Assembly (NCBI GenBank): GCA_026003335.1
Contig: BPHB01000001.1
Coordinates: 1,138,591 to 1,202,590, forward strand
Reading direction: 5' to 3'
Source of the DNA: Chitinophagales bacterium
GTDB taxonomy: Bacteria > Bacteroidota > Bacteroidia > Chitinophagales > CAIOSU01
DNA: 64,000 nucleotides
The notes beneath the pieces were generated by a model. That model was not told the DNA's origin. It did no database searches and saw nothing but the letters and a program-made list of their open reading frames with translations. Position numbers and translations under genes: made by a program. Below, in pieces: positions 19,201 through 28,243 of the stretch. Positions within the stretch are counted from its first letter, which is position 1. Every line of letters begins with the position of its first letter.

Positions 19201-22200
19201 ACAACCGTTGGCCGCAGTGAGTGTATCATAGTACGTACCACTGACAGTCTGGAACGCGCCTCCGGCAAAGTAGCTCTCCCCTTCGCAGATGGTGGCTTCT
19301 ATCAAATTCTCAGAAGAGGGAAGAACGGTTAGTTCCGTAATGATTACACTATCACAACCGGCACCTGTAACGAAAGAATCTATATACGTGCCGGAAACAG
19401 TTTGCGGTGCGCCTCCGGCAACATAGGCTTCACCTGCACAAATGGTTACCTGTGTGGTGTCAAGATAAGTCGGATGTACAGTAAGTTCAGTAACAACAAT
19501 GCTATCGCATCCAGCTGCGGTAAGCAATGAATCCACGAATGTGCCTGAAACAGTCTGGAAGGCACCTCCGGCAAAATAGCTCTCCCCTTGACAGATTTCA
19601 GCCTGCACTGTCTGGTTATATGTCGGAAGGACTATGAGTTCGGTTACCAGAACCTGGAAGCACCCTATATCATTAGTTCCCAGCGTATCATAGTAGGTGC
19701 CGGAAACAGTTTGATCAGCACCTCCGGCAAAAAACGATTCTCCTGCACAAATGGTTACCGTCTGCATCGTATAATCGGCATCATCCCGCCCAATGGTGAC
19801 GGAATCTACAATGCTGCAACCGAGTTGGTCAGTCACCGTAACGATATAAGTACCTTCACAAAGGTTTGTTAAGTCTTCAGATATGGCCCCGTTACTCCAG
19901 AGATAGGAATATGGTGGCACTCCTCCGCCCACAATGGCTGAAGCTTCACCGTCACAACATTGTTCGCAATCCAGCAGGAGATTGGTGACGCCACGTGAGT
20001 CATAATAGTTAAGCTCCAGTCTCCGCACTCCTGATACATTAATCGGAATGAGTTGAATCCCACCATTGCCATTGCTCACAGTAGTTATAGAAATCAGTTG
20101 GGTTCCGTTGGCGTCAAAAGCTTTAACAGTTCCATTGTTTCTGTCATTATCTACCAGCGTGAGGGAAAAGACGGTACGGTCGCGGTCAAAGGTAAAAATC
20201 ATCTTTCCGCCTACCGGAGAATCGCTCACCCGGTCAATGAGGCCATCTCCATTAGTATCGGCAATGAATTCAGGCAGAATAAGAAGATTTCCAATTCCCA
20301 CTTGCAAATCGGGATCCAGCGTGCCGGATAGGTTGGAATTGAATACAGCCACCGCATTAGGATGCTGAGCAGGTTTGTTGGATATACCTGTCACCGTAAC
20401 TCCCGGAGCAATCTGCAAGCCAGTAACAATAGCACCATGGCCATAGCGGCTGATGTCTGCCATGCAACTTTGTGGCGGACAGCTGAAACGTATATTAGTA
20501 ATGGCTCTGGAGTCATTATAGGAGACAACAAACTTTTTCACACCCGGTATATTCAGGGCAATATCCTGTACCGAGCCATCAGCACCACTGGGCGTATTTA
20601 CTACCGCTATGACATTATTGCTTTCATCATAAGCTGTAATTGTTCCGTTGTTGCGATCATTATCAATGAGGGTAATACCATAAAGGGTGCGCACCTGATC
20701 AAATGTAAATACTATGGTGCCTCCCACATTCTGGTCATCGGGGTTATCCACGCGACCGTTATTATTGGCATCTGTCAGGTTTGTAGGGAATATAACCGCA
20801 TTGCCTATCCTTGCCTGCAGATCCGGGTCAGGGGTATTGGTCAGGTTCGTATTGAATACCACCAGCTTATCAGGATAAACGCCATTAGCATCAGGGGTAA
20901 TGGTGACACCCAGTTCAGCAAAGTATTCATTGAGAATAGTTCCGTGTGGCAAACCGGCAAAATTCAGCACACAGGTAGTGCTGTCATTGTTATTTCCTTC
21001 ATTAATGCAGGAGCAGCTCAGATCTTTTTTATTAAACTGAATCGTCAGCGGATCAGCAACCATCAGGTGGGTAATCACCACACTGTCGCAGCCGTTGGCT
21101 GATGCTCCCGGGATGGTGTCATAGTAAGTGCCTGAAACAGTTTGATTGGCTCCTCCGGCAAAATAACTTTCTCCGGCACATACCTGAACATCACGCGTAA
21201 AAGTACCCAGAGGCAAACAGGTTAAATTCGTGATAACCACACTGTCACAACCACTGGCAGCAATAAAGGTATCTGTATAAATACCGGAAGTCGTTTGCAG
21301 CGCTCCTCCCACGAAGTAACTTCCACAGGCTGTCACATCTACTGTGGTTGGAGGTATGGAAATTACCTCCAGTTGTGTGGTAATGAAGCTGTCACAGCCA
21401 ACGCTATTGGTAACCACATCCAGATAGGTCCCCGCCTGGGTTTGCCATGCCCCTTCCAGAAAAATACTGTCTCCCTCACATATCTGCACTACCGAGAAGG
21501 ATTCAAAACGAGGGAGTACCGTAAGATGGGTGATCACGAGGCTGTCGCAGCCAAAAGCCGTTGTGAAAGAATCCACATAGGTTCCGGAAACGGTTTGATC
21601 AGCTCCACCGGCAAAGTAGCTCTCTCCGTTGCAAATGGTGACATGCGTTTCTATATCATATCTGGGATGCACAATGAGCTGGGTCGCAATAATACTATCA
21701 CAGCCATTAGCTGCCGGTAAGGTGTCATAGTAGGTGCCTGAAACGGTTTGCTCTGCTCCGCCCGCAAAATAGCTCTCGCCCTCGCAGATTTCAGCAGTGA
21801 GGAAGGTTCTTGCATTGGGTAATACCGTCAGGAAAGTAGTAAGGATACTATCGCAGTCATTCACAGATTCCAAACGATCAACATAGGTACCTGAAACATA
21901 CTGGAAAGCTCCTCCGGCAAAAAAGCTATCTCCTTCACATATCGTAACGGCAATGGTATCAAAGGTGTTGGGCGACACTGACAGGTTAAAGGAGTAGATG
22001 GTAGTACATCCACTGAAAGTAACCACAGTATCGTAATAAGTGCCCGGCTGATTTCTCCACACACCAGCAATCAATACACTGTCATCGTCACAAATCCGAA
22101 TATCAACAGGCACTTGCGCAGCGGGAACTACCGTGAGGTTTGTGATGATGGTGCTGTCGCAGCCAAGCACTGAAGTAAATACGTCCACATAGGTGCCCGA

Positions 22201-24894
22201 GGTAGTTTGATTAGCCCCTCCGGCAAAGTATGACTGCCCTTCGCAGATTTCTACATTTCGCGTGGTGGAGTAGCTGGGCTTCACAGTGAGTGTTACCGGC
22301 ACAATGCTGTCACAGCCATTTGCTGCAATCAGGGTGTCATAGTAAGTACCGGCCACCGTGCGGGGAACACCTCCGATCACATAGCTTTGTCCGGCACAGA
22401 TACTTACACTGGAGGCAGGGCCGGTTGAAGACGGTAGTACGGTGAGAATAGTAGTAACAATACTGTCACAGCCATTGGGCAGAGGATAAAAATCCTGATA
22501 AGTGCCCGAAGTGGTTTGATTGGCGCCTCCGGCAAAATAGCTCTCGCCCTGGCAAATGGTTACGTTTTGTGTAAACACGGCAGCCGGCAACACAGTAAGA
22601 TTAGTGGTAACGATGCTGTCACAACCAAAGGTGGTGATCAGTGTATCTACATAAATTCCGGATGTGTTTTGGGGTGCTCCTCCGGCAAAATAAGTTTCAT
22701 TGTCACAGATGGTGACATCCACTGTCACTGCTACTTGCGGATGCACGGTAAGCTGTGTAATACGCACTACGGTGTCGCAACCTCCCTGATTCAGGAGAGT
22801 ATCATAGTAGGTACCCGATGTGGTTTGATTGGCTCCTCCGGCAAAATAGCTCTCGCCCTGGCAGATATCTACCTGTAAAACTTCGGTTCTCTGTTGAACT
22901 TCCAGAATGGTTACCACCACACTATCGCAGCCTTGTGCCGTAGTAAAAGTGTCATAATAGGTACCGCTTGTAGTTTGAAATGCTCCTCCGGCAAACACCC
23001 CTTCTCCCTCACACACAGCATAATTGAGCGTAGTAACCAGAGCCGGAGGCCCGCCAATAACGAAAGTGTATAAAGAGTTCGGCAGACATCCAAAAGCATC
23101 ATTTGCCGTAACTACATAGGTGCCGGGGCACAGACCCGTAATCGTGGGGGTAGTTTGGCCGGTGTTCCACAAAAATGAATAAGGCGGTGTACCTCCGGTA
23201 ATGGTTACCGTTGCCGAGCCGTTGCACGAACTACCACAAGTGGAATTGGTAAAGCTGGTGGTAACCGAAACAGGAGGCGGAGCAACCAGATTAATGCTTG
23301 CCACATCACCGCAGCCGGCCGGGTCGGTAACCGTAACCTCATAAAAGCCCGGACCCAGCTGAGTAATGGTCTGGCTTGTGGCACCCGTGTTCCATTGATA
23401 ACTCAGCAAGGCTGTGCCCCCTGAAAAGGCTCCGGGAGGGATGGAGTTTAGGTAAGCGGTCGCCAAACCGTCAAACTGCCCTCCGCAGGTGCTGTTATCG
23501 GCAACAATAGTTGCGTCAAAAACATATTCTTGTTGTACGGTAACTGTCTTTGTCAGAGTACATTGGTTAGCATCGGTTACCGTTACCGTGTAGTTGCCCG
23601 GAGGCAGGTTGTTTGCCACATCAGTAGTGCTGCCGCTGCTCCATTGATAGCTGAAGGGAAAGGTACCCCCAGTCATTTGAATGAAAGCCACCCCATTGGC
23701 AGACTCCACACAGCGCGATGGCAGCGCCTGCGCATTTCCGGCAATCTGGTTACAGCCGCGATCTACGATGATTGTGTAGGAATAAACCTGCACCCCGTTT
23801 ATAGGACAGGCATTGTCTTTTACCGTAACGGTAAAAGTGTATGTACCCACCTGGCTTAATGCGGGGGTCCAGCAGATAGTACCTGTTTGGAAGGGGCTGC
23901 CTGAGCTGAAGAAAATGGCACCGTTGATAGCATTGTTCCATGATATGGAAACGATTTGCCCCGGATCAATATCATTAGTTAAAATGTTGGCGCAGTTGTT
24001 TTGATTGGCTATAAAAGTCGTGGTAAAACTGTTGGTGCCATTAAAGCCGGTTGCCGTGGGCAGGTTGTTATTGCAGCTCAACACCCACACCTGCATGTCA
24101 CGGATGATGGAACCTACAAGCTGACCGTTTCTATATTGTTCTATACGCACAGCCATTACGGTAATCTGCTGAGCCGTGGGGCGCATGGTAATATCACCTG
24201 TGTTGGAATTAAGCGATAAAGGTGGATTAGAAGCCAGCGGATTAGTCGGGGAGTATGGCGACACATACGACACTCCTGATCCGGAGGCCACAAGGGGGCT
24301 TACCAGAGAATATACCAGCACATCTCCATCCGGATCCACTACCCCGTGGTTGTATGTAAAACTCTGATTTGCACATACAAACAGCACGGGGTCGTTGGTA
24401 AACTGGGGCGAACTGTTGCAAGGGAAATCCAGGTTATTAAGGGTAGCTTCCACGTACATATAAGAGTTCCCCGGATTATTGATATTCGTGATGGCATAAT
24501 TGCGGCAGCAGTCCGTAGTGCTGAATATCCAATCCCGGCAGGGGGCAAGATTCACCGTATTGCGGTACACCCATTTTTGAATGCCGGGTTGTCCGCCTCC
24601 CTGACAGGTGGATGGATTACCCGGACAGGGTGTAGTAATTTCATACGGTGTGCCTGCAACCAGATACAGTGTGATAGAGCTGTTGATACCGCAACTGGCG
24701 GAGCGGTAGTTTAAGGTAACAGAACTAGGAGCCTGAATACCGCTGCAGTCGCGGTAAAAAGAATAGGTGATTTCATAGGTGTTGCCTCCCAGGCAGCGGT
24801 AGGTCAGGTCACCTCCGGCCATGTGGGTTGCCCACACAATGGGCACCAGAAAAAAAAACAGGACGAGGGTAAAAAAAATCTTTAGTTTATTCAT
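16279..24894 (-). CDS. Giant T9SS-secreted repeat adhesin (2871 residues)
   Basis: The start is placed at the ATG at 24894, which begins a clear signal peptide (MNKLKIFFTLVLFFFLVPIVWA); an upstream in-frame Met gives no sensible signal. Order: a Cys-rich N-terminal domain of Bacteroidota adhesins (THMAGGDLTYRC; about 23-400), SprB repeats (for example GGTPPYSFLWNTGQTT), thirteen ~51-residue repeats with the core CEGESYFAGG and a second Cys in GCDSVV, two related ~165-residue domains, one SprB repeat, thirteen more 51-residue repeats interrupted twice by a PKD-like ~88-residue insert, three SprB repeats, and a T9SS type A sorting domain. Cell-surface adhesion or gliding is inferred from SprB relatives. 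Each repeat has two Cys that could form a disulfide after export. Confidence 0.92.
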   Translation of the reverse strand: MNKLKIFFTLVLFFFLVPIVWATHMAGGDLTYRCLGGNTYEITYSFYRDCSGIQAPSSVTLNYRSASCGINSSITLYLVAGTPYEITTPCPGNPSTCQGGGQPGIQKWVYRNTVNLAPCRDWIFSTTDCCRNYAITNINNPGNSYMYVEATLNNLDFPCNSSPQFTNDPVLFVCANQSFTYNHGVVDPDGDVLVYSLVSPLVASGSGVSYVSPYSPTNPLASNPPLSLNSNTGDITMRPTAQQITVMAVRIEQYRNGQLVGSIIRDMQVWVLSCNNNLPTATGFNGTNSFTTTFIANQNNCANILTNDIDPGQIVSISWNNAINGAIFFSSGSPFQTGTICWTPALSQVGTYTFTVTVKDNACPINGVQVYSYTIIVDRGCNQIAGNAQALPSRCVESANGVAFIQMTGGTFPFSYQWSSGSTTDVANNLPPGNYTVTVTDANQCTLTKTVTVQQEYVFDATIVADNSTCGGQFDGLATAYLNSIPPGAFSGGTALLSYQWNTGATSQTITQLGPGFYEVTVTDPAGCGDVASINLVAPPPVSVTTSFTNSTCGSSCNGSATVTITGGTPPYSFLWNTGQTTPTITGLCPGTYVVTANDAFGCLPNSLYTFVIGGPPALVTTLNYAVCEGEGVFAGGAFQTTSGTYYDTFTTAQGCDSVVVTILEVQQRTEVLQVDICQGESYFAGGANQTTSGTYYDTLLNQGGCDTVVRITQLTVHPQVAVTVDVTICDNETYFAGGAPQNTSGIYVDTLITTFGCDSIVTTNLTVLPAAVFTQNVTICQGESYFAGGANQTTSGTYQDFYPLPNGCDSIVTTILTVLPSSTGPASSVSICAGQSYVIGGVPRTVAGTYYDTLIAANGCDSIVPVTLTVKPSYSTTRNVEICEGQSYFAGGANQTTSGTYVDVFTSVLGCDSTIITNLTVVPAAQVPVDIRICDDDSVLIAGVWRNQPGTYYDTVVTFSGCTTIYSFNLSVSPNTFDTIAVTICEGDSFFAGGAFQYVSGTYVDRLESVNDCDSILTTFLTVLPNARTFLTAEICEGESYFAGGAEQTVSGTYYDTLPAANGCDSIIATQLIVHPRYDIETHVTICNGESYFAGGADQTVSGTYVDSFTTAFGCDSLVITHLTVLPRFESFSVVQICEGDSIFLEGAWQTQAGTYLDVVTNSVGCDSFITTQLEVISIPPTTVDVTACGSYFVGGALQTTSGIYTDTFIAASGCDSVVITNLTCLPLGTFTRDVQVCAGESYFAGGANQTVSGTYYDTIPGASANGCDSVVITHLMVADPLTIQFNKKDLSCSCINEGNNNDSTTCVLNFAGLPHGTILNEYFAELGVTITPDANGVYPDKLVVFNTNLTNTPDPDLQARIGNAVIFPTNLTDANNNGRVDNPDDQNVGGTIVFTFDQVRTLYGITLIDNDRNNGTITAYDESNNVIAVVNTPSGADGSVQDIALNIPGVKKFVVSYNDSRAITNIRFSCPPQSCMADISRYGHGAIVTGLQIAPGVTVTGISNKPAQHPNAVAVFNSNLSGTLDPDLQVGIGNLLILPEFIADTNGDGLIDRVSDSPVGGKMIFTFDRDRTVFSLTLVDNDRNNGTVKAFDANGTQLISITTVSNGNGGIQLIPINVSGVRRLELNYYDSRGVTNLLLDCEQCCDGEASAIVGGGVPPYSYLWSNGAISEDLTNLCEGTYIVTVTDQLGCSIVDSVTIGRDDADYTMQTVTICAGESFFAGGADQTVSGTYYDTLGTNDIGCFQVLVTELIVLPTYNQTVQAEICQGESYFAGGAFQTVSGTFVDSLLTAAGCDSIVVTELTVHPTYLDTTQVTICAGEAYVAGGAPQTVSGTYIDSFVTGAGCDSVIITELTVLPSSENLIEATICEGESYFAGGAFQTVSGTYYDTLTAANGCDSVVITELTVLAVPHTMLNAEICEGESYFAGGAFQTTAGTYYDTLTAANGCDSVVITQLTVHTTPQLAFSIDTVCQGQATTIHNLSTGVDAGAVYYIDFFNDGSVDVTIPADVLPPDTSLISPIAGTVPISVVVVNSTGCADTLVLTVVVFPVPEPVIIEATICEGESYFAGGAFQTVSGTYYDTLTAANGCDSVVITELTVLAVPHTMLNAEICEGESYFAGGAFQTTAGTYYDTLTAANGCDSVVITQLTVHTTPQLAFSIDTVCQGQATTIHNLSTGVDAGAVYYIDFFNDGSVDVTIPADVLPPDTSLISPIAGIVPIGVVVVNSTGCADTLVLTVVVYPVPEPVIIEATICEGESYFAGGTFQTVSGTYYDTLTAASGCDSVVITELIVNPSYSILQEVTICNGDSFFAGGAYQTVSGVYVDSFTTIEGCDSILTTLLTVEQSIVTNITVEICEGEGYFVGGAFQIEPGVYTDTFTAVGGCDSIVFTELIVHPVYTITNDVQICEGESYFAGGALQTESGVYTDTFTSVNGCDSIVVTTLTVLAVSVDTVAVSICEGESYFAGGALQTQSGTYSDTLIGTNGCDSVVITQLTVLPSSIDSLSVEICEGESYFAGGAFQTESGTYVDTYTSLNGCDSVVVTLLTVVHLDLEGETFGVSCFGAHDGSIDLQVTGGSSPYIYTWMHGFIGEDPTGLAGGSYSVTVTDANGCSATASFFVEQPLPLALGGVPTPVSCSYASDGAIDLTVFGGTEPYSFQWTSGQTTEDVSGLPAGNDTVTVTDANGCMATVIIVVPGPDSLVLSGTVSHESAQGANDGAIDLTVSGGVAPYTYAWSSGQTSEDVQGLVPGFYTVTVTDDNGCTALASFEILPFPVREQVNHDPHERFEVRVFPNHQIERWIYVEVEAYKERTGFITVHDMLGRKLLHQKVVIREGLSQFKVDMAGWAEGIYIIELIPEDNVLKRETRRVFKN
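17230..19775 (-). repeat. Second array of 51-residue Cys repeats
   Basis: Thirteen coding repeats of about 153 bp, with the core C-x-G-x-S-Y-F-A-G-G and GCDS about 28 residues later. Two PKD-like inserts (about 18143-18440 and 18719-19018) interrupt the array. Boundaries are approximate because the repeats are continuous in reading frame. Confidence 0.88.
18137..19288 (-). repeat. 576 bp tandem duplication within the adhesin gene
   Basis: 18137-18712 and 18713-19288 are near-identical copies of exactly 576 bp (192 codons), each with two 51-residue repeats and one PKD-like insert. Only scattered substitutions separate them; for example the inserts read IAGTVPISVV in one copy and IAGIVPIGVV in the other. 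The same junction sequence (GCAGATGGTGGCTTCTAT) recurs at 18134, 18710 and 19286, which fits unequal crossing-over. Confidence 0.93.
21050..23035 (-). repeat. First array of 51-residue Cys repeats
   Basis: Thirteen more divergent coding repeats of the same family, period about 153 bp. Copy 7 has lost the FAGG core (DDDSVLIAGVW), and copy 12 lacks the spacer after its first Cys. The greater divergence suggests this array is older than the second one. Confidence 0.85.
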
Positions 24895-25056
24895 AGCATG
24901 GGTATTAATCAGGTTAACATAAACAGACTGGCTAAAGTCGGGGCACAATATACACACTCAACCCCGTAAGATATAGTGTCATCCAAAGGCTATCCACGAA
25001 ATACGCGGAAACTAATAATTATACACAAAAAAGTAAAGAAAAATACCAGAAGCGGT

Positions 25057-25854
25057 TTATTGTGGCAGTCTGTGGTTGATAACTTCCGGTAGTCCGTTGC
25101 GATAGTAAATGGTCTGGGTGGAATCTCCTTGTTCATTATAACGCTTCTCCCTGGCATTTTCAAAGCCGTTTTTATAATTGCCTTCCGCCATCAGTTTTCC
25201 ATTTTCATAATAGTATTTCCATGCGCCTTCTTTTAATCCGTTTTTGAATGTTCCTTCGGCATCCAATTGCCCGTTTTCATAATAGCTGCGGTAGCTGCCG
25301 TTTTCCACATTATCCTTATATTCCACTTCTTCTTTCAGCTTACCGCTTTCATAATAAAACTTCCACAAGCCCCCCATAGCCCCATTGACGTATTGCCCCT
25401 GCTGACGCAAATTGCCGTTTTCATAATATCCGGTATAAGGCCCTTCAAACTGGTCATTGGCATAGGTTTCTTCAATCTCAGGCTTTCCGTTTGGAAAGAA
25501 GAGGGTTCTTTTACCGTGCAACCGGCCCCCTTTGTATTCAGCTTCTTCCTTTTTATTGCCTTCTTCATCATACAACACAACCCTGCCCTCCAGCCTGCCA
25601 TTGTCATAATATTTTTCTTCCATAAGATTTCCATTTCTGTAAAATTGCCGGTAAGGACCCTGGCGCACTTCCGGATCGGTTTGTTTCACATAATATTCTT
25701 CCTTTATCACGGTCTTCTGTTCATCATACCAGGTTTGAATCTTTTTGGCTTCCTGACGGCAACCACTCACCAAAATCAGAAAAAGAAATACGCCCGCAGC
25801 TGATACTGTTTTGCTCCACCTTGTAACTGCACAGAAGCACTCCTGTGTTTTCAT
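25057..25854 (-). CDS. YwqK/MORN-repeat lipoprotein
   Basis: A 265-residue lipoprotein with hydrophobic core VFLFLILVSG followed by Cys. It is built of about eight ~23-residue aromatic repeats of the form YYENGKLxxEGxYKNGxxxGxWKxYY, the pattern of the YwqK (toxin-immunity-like) and MORN families. The start is taken at the second Met (25854), since the first (25869) runs into the gene on the other strand. In Bacteroidota such proteins are common surface or periplasmic lipoproteins and are not evidence of a toxin system here: no toxin gene is adjacent. It is 162 bases upstream of the adhesin gene on the same strand. Confidence 0.85.
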   Translation of the reverse strand: MKTQECFCAVTRWSKTVSAAGVFLFLILVSGCRQEAKKIQTWYDEQKTVIKEEYYVKQTDPEVRQGPYRQFYRNGNLMEEKYYDNGRLEGRVVLYDEEGNKKEEAEYKGGRLHGKRTLFFPNGKPEIEETYANDQFEGPYTGYYENGNLRQQGQYVNGAMGGLWKFYYESGKLKEEVEYKDNVENGSYRSYYENGQLDAEGTFKNGLKEGAWKYYYENGKLMAEGNYKNGFENAREKRYNEQGDSTQTIYYRNGLPEVINHRLPQ

Positions 25855-25901
25855 GATTATTGAAAACATTTTTGGATTTTTACAGCAAAATTAAGGAAGC
25901 T

Positions 25902-26720
25902 ATGCTTGACGAATACCGGCAGCATGTTGAAGAGGCATGGAACGACCGGAAGCTACTCACCTACAAAGATGTACAGCAATCCATCCGCAATGTTATTGAT
26001 CTGCTCGATCGTGGGGAACTGCGGGTAGCCGAGCCGGATGGCGACCAATGGAAGGTCAATGACTGGGTAAAAAAAGCGGTCATTCTCTATTTCCCTATCC
26101 AGGATATGACGGTTACCGAAATAGGCCCGTTTGAGTTTCATGATAAAATAAAACTCAAAAGAAACTACAAGGAGCTGGGTGTGCGTGTAGTGCCGCATGC
26201 CATTGCCCGATACGGCTCCTTCATCGGGCGGGGCGCCATATTGATGCCTTCCTATGTCAACATCGGAGCATACGTTGACCAGCATACCATGGTAGATACA
26301 TGGGCTACGGTGGGCTCTTGTGCGCAAATCGGGAAAAATGTGCACCTCAGCGGTGGAGTAGGCATAGGCGGAGTGCTCGAGCCGCCCCAGGCTTCACCGG
26401 TAATTATTGAAGACAACTGCTTCATCGGGTCACGATGCATTGTCGTTGAGGGTGTGCGTGTCAGAAGAGAGGCCGTTCTGGGAGCCAATGTAGTGCTGAC
26501 AGCCTCCACCAAAATACTGGATGTAAGCGGCAGCAACACAGTTGAATATAAAATGGAAATACCGGAGCGCTCGGTGGTTATTCCGGGAAGCTATCCCCGC
26601 TCCTATCCGGCAGGAACGTTTCAGGTGCCCTGTGCCCTGATTATAGGAAAACGAAAAAAATCAACCGACATGAAAACTTCGCTGAATGAGGCTTTGCGGG
26701 AATATCAGGTGGCCGTTTGA
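25902..26720 (+). CDS. dapD: 2,3,4,5-tetrahydropyridine-2,6-dicarboxylate N-succinyltransferase
   Basis: Lysine and diaminopimelate pathway enzyme that succinylates tetrahydrodipicolinate; a left-handed beta-helix trimer. The start is the ATG at 25902 (MLDEYRQHVEEAW), preceded by AGGAA and giving 272 residues, the usual length; an upstream TTG at 25860 would overlap the divergent gene. Family signatures include WVKKAVILYFPI, PSYVNIGAYVDQHTMVDTWA, GSCAQIGKNVHLSGG and IGGVLEPPQASPVIIED, with hexapeptide repeats through the centre. It supplies precursor for peptidoglycan. Confidence 0.96.
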   Translation: MLDEYRQHVEEAWNDRKLLTYKDVQQSIRNVIDLLDRGELRVAEPDGDQWKVNDWVKKAVILYFPIQDMTVTEIGPFEFHDKIKLKRNYKELGVRVVPHAIARYGSFIGRGAILMPSYVNIGAYVDQHTMVDTWATVGSCAQIGKNVHLSGGVGIGGVLEPPQASPVIIEDNCFIGSRCIVVEGVRVRREAVLGANVVLTASTKILDVSGSNTVEYKMEIPERSVVIPGSYPRSYPAGTFQVPCALIIGKRKKSTDMKTSLNEALREYQVAV

Positions 26721-26778
26721 GTCTTAACAGCATAGAAGGTTCTTTCTTTCATTTTAATTCTCAACCCCTTGAAACCTG

Positions 26779-28212
26779 TTGGACTTGTTTGATAAAGAGC
26801 TGCTTAAAAACATACGCCCGCGGGAGCGGGTAATCCTGGAAGCTATCAGTGAGGTTACGCGGGAAACCGGTGTAGCAAGCTATGCTGTAGGCGGCTACGT
26901 GCGTGACCTGCTGCTGCAGCGTCCTACCAAAGACATTGACATTGTCTGCCTGGGCAGCGGCATTGAGTTCGCCCGAAAAGCAGCCCAAAAGTTTTCTCCG
27001 GTGCCCCCGGTAACGGTATTTAAAAACTTCGGAACTGCCATGTTTAAGCTGGACGATCTGGAGATAGAGTTTGTCGGGGCACGCAAGGAATCCTACTCCC
27101 GTAGCTCCCGCAAACCCATTGTAGAAAGCGGCACCCTGCAGGATGACCTCAGCCGCAGAGACTTCACCATCAATGCTCTGGCCATAAGCCTCAATCCTGA
27201 AGATCAGGGAAAGCTGCTTGATCCCTTCGGGGGCCTCAAAGACCTGGAAAAGAAAATCATTCGCACCCCGCTCGACCCTGACATTACCTTTTCGGATGAC
27301 CCCCTGCGCATGATGCGGGCTGTCCGCTTTGCCGCTCAGCTACATTTTCGCATTGAATCGGCTACCCTGTATGCCATTCAACGCAATGCCGGCCGCATTG
27401 AAATCGTCTCTATGGAGCGCATCACCGATGAACTCAATAAAATCATCATGACCGACAAGCCCTCCATCGGATTTAAGCTATTGTTTGACACCGGCCTTCT
27501 TAAACGCATTTTTCCTGAAATGGCCGCCCTTCAGGGTGCCGAACATATTGACGGACGGGGACATAAAGACAACTTCTATCACACCCTGCAGGTGCTCGAC
27601 AACGTCTGTCGGGTCAGCGATAACCTGTGGCTGCGCTGGGCTGCCATTCTGCACGACATCGGCAAGCCCGCTACAAAAAGATATGACCCCAGGCTCGGAT
27701 GGACCTTCCACGGTCACGAAGTAGTGGGAGCGCGTATGGTTCCCCGCATCTTCCGCAAACTCAAACTTCCGCTGAATGAAAAAATGAAGTTCGTGGAGAA
27801 AATGGTACGTCTGCACCTGCGCCCCATTGGGCTCAACCGTAAAGACATTACCGACTCAGCTATTCGCAGACTGCTGTTTGATGCCGGTGACGATATTGAC
27901 GATCTCATGACACTCTGCAATGCCGACATCACTACCAAGAATCCGGCAAAAATGAAACGCTACCTCGCCAATTTTGAAGTTGTAAGACAAAAGCTGCGGG
28001 AAATTGAAGAAAAAGACCGCATCCGCAACTTTCAACCTCCTATTAGCGGTGAGGATATCATGCAATATTTTAACATTCCTCCTTCCAAACCTGTGGGAAT
28101 TATAAAAGACGCTATAAAGGATGCCATACTGGATGGCATTATACGCAATGACCGCAAAGAAGCCTTTCAATTTATGATACAAAAGGGCAAGGAGCTGGGG
28201 CTAACAAAATAA
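26779..28212 (+). CDS. cca: CCA-adding tRNA nucleotidyltransferase / poly(A) polymerase family
   Basis: A 477-residue class II nucleotidyltransferase with an HD domain. The catalytic part has AVGGYVRDLLLQRPTKDIDIV (about 33-53), which holds the Gly-Gly and Asp-x-Asp metal site, and RRDFTINALA. The HD motif is ILHDIGKPATKRY (about 290). This adds or repairs the 3' CCA of tRNAs, needed here because tRNA-Lys in this window lacks an encoded CCA. The start is a TTG (26779); no ATG fits the conserved N-terminus. It lies 58 bases after dapD. Confidence 0.93.
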   Translation: MDLFDKELLKNIRPRERVILEAISEVTRETGVASYAVGGYVRDLLLQRPTKDIDIVCLGSGIEFARKAAQKFSPVPPVTVFKNFGTAMFKLDDLEIEFVGARKESYSRSSRKPIVESGTLQDDLSRRDFTINALAISLNPEDQGKLLDPFGGLKDLEKKIIRTPLDPDITFSDDPLRMMRAVRFAAQLHFRIESATLYAIQRNAGRIEIVSMERITDELNKIIMTDKPSIGFKLLFDTGLLKRIFPEMAALQGAEHIDGRGHKDNFYHTLQVLDNVCRVSDNLWLRWAAILHDIGKPATKRYDPRLGWTFHGHEVVGARMVPRIFRKLKLPLNEKMKFVEKMVRLHLRPIGLNRKDITDSAIRRLLFDAGDDIDDLMTLCNADITTKNPAKMKRYLANFEVVRQKLREIEEKDRIRNFQPPISGEDIMQYFNIPPSKPVGIIKDAIKDAILDGIIRNDRKEAFQFMIQKGKELGLTK

Positions 28213-28243
28213 TATTTACTTTGCAGTAACAATTTTGCTTTGC

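Noticed and set aside
17485-21720. Long open frames on the plus strand inside the adhesin gene (for example 17485-18000 and 20362-21102)
   Set aside because: They are antisense to the adhesin and recur with its repeat period, so they are shadows of its codon bias; they have no family features or promoters.
17230-23035. Evenly spaced repeats that could suggest a CRISPR array or satellite
   Set aside because: The period is about 153 bp, three times the repeat residue count, the sequence stays open in one frame, and the differences are amino-acid-like. It is a coding repeat array.
25057-25854. Toxin-antitoxin module suggested by the YwqK family name
   Set aside because: The protein is a repeat lipoprotein and neither neighbour is a toxin; dapD is a biosynthetic gene.
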